Shown in pieces: positions 56,501-64,000 of a stretch of 64,000 nucleotides of DNA. The notes below the pieces were generated by a model that saw only the letters and a program-made list of their open reading frames with translations, searched no databases and was not told the origin of the DNA. Source of the DNA: Acanthaster planci (taxonomy: Eukaryota; Echinodermata; Asteroidea; Valvatida; Acanthasteridae); NCBI RefSeq assembly GCF_001949145.1, contig NW_019091403.1, positions 1,504,765-1,568,764 on the forward strand, given 5' to 3'. Each line of letters starts with the position of its first letter. The stretch's first letter is position 1. The translations under genes and the position numbers were made by a program.

Positions 56501-59500
56501 CACAATATCATGAAAACACCAACTGCAAGGCAGTTAACTCTCTTCAGGTAAGGACTTTACCTGAATCAGTATATCAGTATTTTCTGCATGTGCAAGATGT
56601 ACATAGCAAGATTCAACTCAACATCTGCATTTGCTGAGAATCCCTACAATTAAATTTGACTTTATGAAGTCGCCAAACATTTTTACAAAAGTTTGTGCCC
56701 TAAAAAGTATTTAAATGTTTAACCCTTTCCAAAGATTGCTGGTAAACCCATCCTGAGAAAAATTTACAACAGTAAAAGTTAGTAGGTTCAGTATTTATAG
56801 TAAGCAGTTTACTGAGTTCAGAGCAAAAATACTGTGGCGAAGACACTGCGTGGGACAGTATCACAAGTGGGGATTTTTTTCCTGAGTCCAAATACTGTAA
56901 TGCACAAATAAACATTTCTTTTACTTTGTATAGGGCTAATTCCAGAAATTAGGGGTCAAAAGTGTGACATTTTTGTGTCCCTGTTACATCTGACCTTTGT
57001 TAATTAGCACGGAAATATCAATGGAATTGTTTTCAAACTACATGCATTACTATTTGTTTGGCAGGTAATTTGCATTAATTTGTCACTCTCGGAAACGAGA
57101 AAATGCGTTCTGAACTTACAAAATCATATGTCAGAGGTGACAGGGACACAAAAAAATAGACACCTGATTTCTGGAATTACCCATAGAAAATACTGCTTTG
57201 TGATCATGATTATCATTCTAACATGCACTGAGAAGTGACCTACAGTGTACATGTCAGGACTATGCCTATACTATTTGGCATGCCCATGTTTCAAAACCAG
57301 TATTTAGCTCTATCCATTGTTGAGTGGCACAGACACATACATGTAGCCGTGAGTTTTTCAAGATTTGTACTGATCAAACAAAAGAAATGGGGGTAAAAAT
57401 TCCTATCACTGTGCAGTAGCACTAAGACTGAGATAAGCAATAATAGAGGTCAACAGTGTTCAATTGTTCTCTTTTCTTTGTAGGTTGTTTCTCTCCTAAG
57501 TTGGCAACAGAAATATGTGATAAGAAACAGCTGCTGTTGAAAGATTTTAGTGGTGGCAATGTTAGGGGCATGAAAATGAAGAGCTTGCATGACCTTGGAA
57601 AGAGCTTGCATGACCTTGGAAAGAGCTGTGTTAGGAATTCAGGAGTAAGATTGGAGAATGAAGAAAATCCACAAACCATCCAGGGCAGAGGTTGTAACAA
57701 TAACAGCAGTAACAAACACAACTTTCCAGGGGCTTTTGATTAACAAAGGTCAAGTTTCTACCAAATGGCTGTGATTGAATCTTAAGCTTTGGTTTTTTGT
57801 GTCAAGTGAAAAAAAGTTGCAAAAACCGAGTGTTTTAAACTCTAAGACTCTACTGTTCTTGGATATGAAATTGTGAAATGTGTCAAAATCCTAATAAACC
57901 ACAGTGCTGGAATTACAATAATGTACCTTTATAGATGCACAGACACAAGAGCAAGTGTTTAAATACTTTATCATTTGATTTGTTCACAGGTTATAGAAAA
58001 CATGTGTGAGAGTAGACAGTTCTGCAAGCTTAAGGTTTCTAGTGATTTATTTGGTGGTGATCCATGTCCTGGAACAAACAAGTATCTAGATGTCACCTAT
58101 AAATGTAAACCAAGTGAGTACCATATACATGTACATGTATTAACACCCTCATAGACCTGCATGTATCACAGTCTTCACCTCTATGATACAACACAATGTT
58201 TATTGAAAGTTCCCTTGCAGAACCCTAAAATTAGGCCCTATATTGTTCAGCAAAGAAGAGGTATTGAATAACAGTGACTGGCATGGGCTTTACTTTGCTT
58301 CTTTTTATGTTTTTGGAATTCTGTATTGCAAGTTGATAATACAAGTACATGTACATAAACGTACATGTAAAGTTGGTCAGCGCCCACCTGGCCATTATAT
58401 GCATTCCTTAAACGAAATAAAAATTCAACTGATCACACTGTAAAATAAATTTATTGAAATGCTGAGTTTGAAAAAACCCAATTTGCTGATTTCTGCTGTT
58501 TACTTGGTTTGGATGTACTGGTAGTGTTTATGATGGGACAGTAGGATTCTAGAAGCCTACCTTGTTTATCACAGAAACAGTTTGTGCTTAGCTGTGAGCA
58601 TTACTTGCTTAGCATTTGCTCAGACTGCTGTATTATATGCTATTATTTTTATACCTTAAATGGTAAGCAACAAGCAATTACACTTATGTTCGTATCAGAT
58701 ACAAGGATAGGATATAAATAGTTCTTGGCTCACCGCATGAAAGTATTCACAGCCAGAGGCCTTAATGACATTGCTCTCAGCTTCTCTGCTTTGGAACTTA
58801 AAGGGGCACATATACCCAGATCCCATCATTTACAGCACATAAAAATGGTTATTTGGCACGCCTTAGCAATGGCCAAAGACAGGAGTGTGCATTGTGCATC
58901 AGTTCCATATATTGAATTTAGCAAAGAAATAGACTTAAATTGGATTTGAACACTTACAAACTTCCCAGCAGTGAATTTAAGTTTGGAAGTTTCAGTTACA
59001 CACTTCGTATGACTATACTGGTATGACACAGAACTAAGTAACAAGTCATGTTTTTGTTTACTCGATACAGGTATATTTCAGAATATGGTAGTGTGTGAAA
59101 ACAGCCACATGATGCTACATTGTAATGCTAAAGAAGTCTTAGCAATCCATTCTGCTGGTTTTGGCCGACCAATAGCTGCCAACATGAAGTGTCCGTCTTT
59201 TAGCATGGACGAGATAGGTAAGTAATAATAATACCACCCTGATTGCATACCAGCTCTGATGTAATTTGTGCTTTGATTCAGTTAGGAAAGGGCAGCACTT
59301 GTGTAGTACATATACATCATACATGTAGCTAAGAGTTGAAATTTAAATAACGGTATAAATGCATCTCATAGTTCTCAAATTTCCATGGTTTATTTAAACT
59401 ACCATTGATTGGAAGTGGTCACACTGTGAATACCTAAAATGCTAGAAGAAAACTTTACAAGTTCATATACAAATACATGTACTTTTACTCCAGTTGTATT

Positions 59501-62500
59501 CTGCATTAGTTAATGTTTTTTGAAAGCCTCAATTGCAGTGTGCTTTTGCCATTATACAGTATCTGGCTTGAAATTACATCACGTGGCTTACAACTGAGTT
59601 AGCAGTGGGTTCAACAAACCTCAGATTCAGCAATTCAGGGGAATGGGATTGCCAGTATCATGAGCCTGCAATGCTAAATGTGGACAATAAATCACTTAAA
59701 TGAACAAGGTTGAGTGGGAAAATGGTTATTGTCCAGTGATTTTAGGAGCTTAGGCTAAGGTTCATCTGTATTTTTCTTTGTGTTGACAAAACCATGCTCC
59801 GTATGTGGTAATATTCCATGAGTTGCTTACTGTACGTACTTCCCCATGGTCATACTGTCCTCAGACCTTTCTAACCTTTATTTGCTGCTTCTCCAGTCAG
59901 TAACCCCTGAGGTACCCATCAATATTTCAAAGGTTATTGCACCAACCAGCTAACTTGCAACCTTTTACTTGAACCTGTCCCTTTTGTAGGGACTGCCGGT
60001 GTAGAGTGCTTAGTAGTTCAGTTCTTGTCAGATCATCTTATTGAATGATGCATCAATTCACAGGTCTGCAGCATTCACAGAAATGAACTCAGAATTTAGA
60101 AGGTGATGATTCCTGTCCTTTTTAAAAAGTTGGGTGTGCTTTATATGAAATTATTTGATTGTATTTAACCTGACATCTATCCCAGTAATAATTTAACTGT
60201 CAACCAGACACAGTTCAAAACTATCTTTATCAGGCATAGAACATTTCTTGAAGTTTGTTATTTTAAAGCCCATGGTTTGGTCCACTTTTTAACCTCCAGA
60301 GACACTGGGTAATTTTTGAAGAATTCAGGAATTCTCTGGAGCTTTAATTCAGTTCTGGAGAAGTCTTTTCAACAGCAGCTGCTATGGATTGATGTACCAG
60401 ATGTTGTCTGTCTCTCACTGTACTTTTTGTTTGATGGATAGTCAATATTCCGTTCTGTTTAGAGCATAATTGTCCATATCAAACCCAAGAATGAAAAGTA
60501 ACAAAACTGTCACATCCTCTGGAGAGGAATGTGACATTGTGCATGATCTTGATGCTAAAGATCAAGCATAACTGATGTTTCTTGGAGAATAACCTACAGG
60601 AGATGTTACAAATAACATTTCTGGCATGTCAGTGGTATTAAAAAATGTCCCATGTGGTGAGGAATGTGTGACTGAGCGTGTAGTGTCCTTGCTGTATAGG
60701 AGTTCTGCTGTCAATGTTAATCTAGTTCACATGCATAGTCAATACTACCCCCTATCAGCCTGTCCATCTGTCCAGCATGTAATGAAAGAACCTGGATGGA
60801 AAGCGTGTATGTGTAACTAAATGACATAATATAACTTGAAATGTTACGAGAATGGAGCCTGTTGTTACCAGCTCCGTTTTGTTGATTCCTTAATTTGAGG
60901 CTGAGGAAAATCACTGCAGTGCTCAGAAGAAACCTAAGTGGAAACGTAGCAACAATAACTGTTATAATTACAAAGAACTTTCCATTTTTATGTTTACGAA
61001 TTTCAGTCGTACTGTTTTCCCAGAACAAATTACCGGTAAGTCTGAAGTAATGACAGTAATTAACCTAGTAATGGGCATTTCAGAATGATCTATTTACACC
61101 ATCAAATTTGCAATCGTGTGTTTATTGGTAATGAAGCAAACTACAATTGATAAATGCAATCAAGAAAAAATATGGCAGCTTAAGTTGCATTATACATAAT
61201 CATTTGCTTAATGATATCACAGCCGTTACCATCAATTGTGTGAATATAGGTAATTCCCGAAATTAGGGGTCCAAAAGTGTGACATTTTCATGTTCCTGTT
61301 ACATTTGACCTTTGTTATTTGACATAGAAATATCACCAGAAATTGATTTCAACTATTACTATTTGTTTGACAGGTAATTTGCATTAATTCATCACTCTTG
61401 GAAATTAGAAAATGTGTTTTGAATTTACAAAATCATATGTCAGATGTGACAGGGACACAAAAAAATGGACCCCTAATTTCTGGAATGACCCATATACTGA
61501 AAAATGTTGCTATAACATTATTTACAGCTGTATCGTATTGGCTTTTGGAAGGAATGTATTGAATATGTTGGGAAAACAATCTTTGGTTTTGTTTTTTTTT
61601 CTTATGTAAAAATGTTATGTAGTGCTCAGTAATTTTTCTCATTTTCATATTTTACAGAATGTTCATCTTCTTCATCATTGGAAGAGGTTATGAAGCGTTG
61701 TCATGGCAAAAGACATTGTACAGTTAAAGCCAGCACTCGTATCTTTGGTGACCCATGCCAGAGAGACACCTACAAATATCTGAGTGTAATTTATACTTGT
61801 GGTAAGTACATGCTGAGCTGTTTGTCCCTTCCAGATATTGTTCTTCAATTTCTGACGTACTGTATTTGTCTTCAATTCTGTTTTTAGAGTCAGTCATGTC
61901 AAATGTTGCTTATTAAATGAAACGTCCATGCTCAGGTTAGATTCTTAATTGAAATTTTGAATTTTGTGCTCAGATTCGTTTATTTAACACACAAAAAATT
62001 TAATTATCAAGCAAATAGTGTTTTGAATGAAATGCTCTTTTTAAACCATTTGTTACTGTATTCTACACCACTCTGCAAGGGCAACAGGTCTCTTTAGTAC
62101 ATGTAAATTCATTTTTCAAGATGAGATAAGTGTATCAGTTTTGGTTGTTTTTAGTCATTGAATGAGGCTTTTGTACCTTTACTTGATGAGGCAGTGTGCA
62201 GTTGGTTCTTTTTTTGCTCGCTCATGCAGTGAAATGAAATTACTGAAGAACAAAAGATGCATACAGTAATTATATGGACTTACGGTCTTCAGCTGTACAA
62301 TATTTCATTTTTCAGGACAAATGAAATGTGGTGTAGCCTTCTTAGCAGATTCAGGATTGTGAAGTCTCTGCCAATTAGCTCTGACAATCATCAGCAGTGA
62401 TGATTGATTCTGAATTCCGAGATTCCACTTTAGGTTGCAAAATGTTATCTTTATGTGCTGATACAAAGGCAAAGTGTTTGAAAACCCTGCATTTACATGA

Positions 62501-64000
62501 AGGTGTACATACATGTTTGTATAGTATGCCTTTACAACAATGATATCTGGCCTTTATTGGATCAGCAGATGACACAAGTGATGACAAGTGTCATTCACCT
62601 ATTTATTTTCGGCTTAGGTTATAGTGAGGACATATTTACTTTGAACATCTTGCAATAACCGTGTAGGATTTTCCTGTCAGGCCATAAAGGATTTACATTA
62701 TGTTCGTCATCGGTGATATAAACCATTTCCATTCAGTCAAACAACCTGAAATAAATATTCCCAACATGTGAAAAACCTCGCAAACCCAGGTGAGCACTCT
62801 ATATTAACAACCTGTTATGTAAAATGTCATAGATCATAAAAAGTCTTTTAAGTTCTGCTTTGTTGAGACTGGCATTGTAGAAATACTTTCCTATTTGCAC
62901 AGTGTGTGATGTAAATTACTAAAGAAATTCAGTCGAAAGTATTTAATTTCCCAATATTTGGGAAATAAATTCAGAATTAACTTTGTTAGTAGAGGAAAGA
63001 AGAAAGTGCTTTATTGCGCATCTTAGATTTTAAATTGCAGAAGATAATAATTACAAAAATAAAGATGTCACATGTACAAAATAAAATGTGCAGTGACTTT
63101 CAGATCCCCCCCCAAAAAAGAGAAAAAATTTAAACGTCTAGGTTGGCGTTGCGTTTTTGGTAACTATTGAGTTTGCATGTATGTTTCATCTTGGTGGTCA
63201 CGGACGATTGTTGCTCCCTCTGTGAGGCCTTGAGAAGATCCTTTAATTACATTGTGCTAAGATCTGTAGAGACAGACTGTATTAGTCATTTATAATGTAC
63301 ACCCTTCTGAAAGGTCACTGTGTAACCAACATGTATGGGCTCGGCAAGTGATGGATTGCAGTTATTTTGTCTTTATGAATTTTTTCATTGCCTTTAGTTT
63401 ATCAGCAAATGAAATCTAAATGAAGGTTGATGCTTGATGTGGTGGTACGCTTGAGTTTCACTGCCAGCGGGATATAGGCAGGGATGATTACTTTACCAAG
63501 TGTCATATTTCTGGTATCGGTGGTGCAGCAAGTAAACGCCCTGTACGGGTAGGCAGTACATGTACATGTACATTTACTAGGCAGAGTAGGAGCTTGACTG
63601 GAGAGAAGAATTGTATTGTAGAATTCTGGTCAATCAGATTCCAGTCTTCAGTCCAACAGTAAGTAAATGTTTCTCTTTATGAGGTTTAGTGAGTAGCTAA
63701 AATGGACCAACATGATTGACTGTGGAACTTGGTTACCATATTAGATGAAAACAAAATTTGCTTAGCTGTAACGATGTCCAAGTAACACTGTATGGATCCA
63801 AGTTGTTGAGTACGCACCAGCATACATTGTGCATAGTCATAAGTCACGTTCATTAGTGACTGTGATTTATATTATATCAACTTTACTGTGTACATAACCA
63901 CATTGAGAGAATTATTCTTTTTCAGTTGAGTCAATGAGTGTTTTTTCCACACAAATGCCATCTGTGTGGAATGTGGAATCAGGTGAGTACAGATCAAATG
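50461..64000 (+). CDS. EVA1C: EVA1C-like receptor, 5' part (SUEL lectin domains)
   Basis: A single-pass surface protein of the eva-1 family, in which the founding worm member is a Slit co-receptor. Six exons in the window (50461-50551, 56324-56547, 57990-58113, 59071-59217, 61658-61801, 63926-63982) give about 262 residues in consistent phase. Residues 1-26 form a signal peptide (MMAELLPVVFTVIVGLTFPY...). Two galactose-binding SUEL-type lectin domains follow, about 40-145 and 153-243, each with the cysteine pattern and the DPC ... KYL ... Y-C ending (GGDPCPGTNKYLDVTYKC and FGDPCQRDTYKYLSVIYTC; human PDLCPGSSKYLLVSFKC and SPCLPGVKKYLTVTYAC). The transmembrane helix and cytoplasmic tail are beyond the right edge. 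Intron 1 is 5.8 kb. Confidence 0.9.
50552..56323 (+). other. EVA1C intron 1
   Basis: 5.8 kb of AT-rich intron with no recognised exon or repeat family. Short frames are not supported. Confidence 0.65.
56324..56547 (+). CDS. EVA1C: EVA1C coding exon 2 (first lectin domain)
   Basis: Encodes FVFACDKDFLALKCPNSTVI and NANYGRQVSSERMCPY, matching human YACDGDYLNLQCPRHSTISV. Phase 1 to 0. Confidence 0.92.
56933..57182. mobile_element. MITE copy A, about 250 bp, with long terminal inverted repeats
   Basis: The left end TTCCAGAAATTAGGGGTC ... TGTGTCCCTGTTACATCTGAC is inverted at the right end (TGACAGGGACACAAAAAAAT ... TTTCTGGAATTACCC), giving imperfect arms of about 50 bp. ATA flanks both sides. No coding capacity. 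In EVA1C intron 2. Confidence 0.85.
57990..58113 (+). CDS. EVA1C: EVA1C coding exon 3 (first lectin domain end)
   Basis: Encodes VIENMCESRQFCKLKVSSDL and GGDPCPGTNKYLDVTYKCKP. Phase 0 to 1. It aligns directly after exon 2 in the human protein. Confidence 0.95.
59071..59217 (+). CDS. EVA1C: EVA1C coding exon 4 (second lectin domain start)
   Basis: Encodes VVCENSHMMLHCNAKEVLAI and HSAGFGRP, matching human TVCEDQELKLHCHESKFLNI. Phase 1 to 1. Confidence 0.93.
59218..61248 (+). other. EVA1C intron 4, unique part
   Basis: AT-rich non-coding sequence before MITE copy B, with no gene seen. Confidence 0.6.
61249..61491. mobile_element. MITE copy B, same family as the one at 56933
   Basis: About 243 bp, the same element in the same orientation: GGTAATTCCCGAAATTAGGG at the left and CCCCTAATTTCTGGAATGAC at the right, with ATATA-like flanks. 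It is clearly homologous to copy A along its whole length. In EVA1C intron 4. Confidence 0.85.
61658..61801 (+). CDS. EVA1C: EVA1C coding exon 5 (second lectin domain end)
   Basis: Encodes LEEVMKRCHGKRHCTVKAST and FGDPCQRDTYKYLSVIYTC. Phase 1 to 1. Confidence 0.95.
61802..63925 (+). other. EVA1C intron 5
   Basis: About 2.1 kb, AT-rich, with short A- or T-rich runs and one ACATGTACATGTACAT cluster near 63557. No exon recognised. Confidence 0.6.
63926..63982 (+). CDS. EVA1C: EVA1C coding exon 6 (linker)
   Basis: A short exon, VESMSVFSTQMPSVWNVES, with CAG acceptor and GTGAGT donor, phase 1 to 1. No family motif supports it beyond the fitting phase. Confidence 0.65.

Noticed and set aside
57456-57743. 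Open frame of 95 codons containing a 21-bp tandem duplication, with an AG before it
   Set aside because: EVA1C exons 2 and 3 align to adjacent residues of the human protein, so no exon belongs here. No family resemblance.
58725-58949. 74-codon frame in EVA1C intron 3
   Set aside because: The phases of exons 3 and 4 already fit each other and the human alignment is continuous. The sequence around it looks like a degraded repeat.
1-64000. Prokaryotic-type systems (CRISPR, operons, toxin-antitoxin, phage)
   Set aside because: All convincing genes are spliced animal genes. The only regular arrays are microsatellite or coding repeats without spacers.

Overview
The window is nuclear DNA of a bilaterian animal. 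It is AT-rich and gene-sparse, with spliced genes bounded by GT-AG introns and with degraded LINE and MITE-like repeats. The proteins are clear animal orthologues, and short palindromic ACATGT/GTACAT motifs are scattered very densely, as is common in marine invertebrate genomes. I cannot name the species. An echinoderm, hemichordate, cephalochordate or mollusc-like animal would fit.

Five genes are supported, left to right. (1) AFDN (afadin/canoe), minus strand, ATG at 25550 and stop at 2634-2636. I reconstruct 25 coding exons whose junction phases all agree, giving 2,358 residues: two Ras-association domains, FHA, DIL, PDZ and a very long charged tail. (2) MRPL19, plus strand, about 29042-32249, a mitochondrial large-subunit ribosomal protein; its first exon is uncertain. 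(3) A stefin-type cystatin, minus strand, 34455 to 33542, three exons, 99 residues, convergent with MRPL19. (4) STK40, plus strand, 38855-45704, seven coding exons, 618 residues, a pseudokinase with an unusually long N-terminal extension. (5) The 5' part of EVA1C, plus strand, 50461 to the right edge: signal peptide, two SUEL-type lectin domains and the start of the linker. The transmembrane and cytoplasmic parts lie outside the window.

The genes do not form a pathway or operon. AFDN links nectins and actin at cell junctions, MRPL19 serves mitochondrial translation, the cystatin inhibits papain-like proteases, STK40 is a signalling adaptor, and EVA1C is a surface receptor.

Between and inside the genes I found: a Harbinger-like 771-bp terminal-inverted-repeat element with a TTA duplication in an AFDN intron; two copies of one roughly 250-bp inverted-repeat element in EVA1C introns; a hAT-like 176-bp MITE near the cystatin gene; two non-LTR retrotransposon remnants; a GACA microsatellite; a hairpin-forming repeat cluster; and a GC-rich island of unknown nature at about 27370-28210, in the AFDN-MRPL19 interval. 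I found no rRNA, CRISPR array or dedicated novel system. The most unusual items are the protein-level expansions in afadin and STK40 and the repeat elements.
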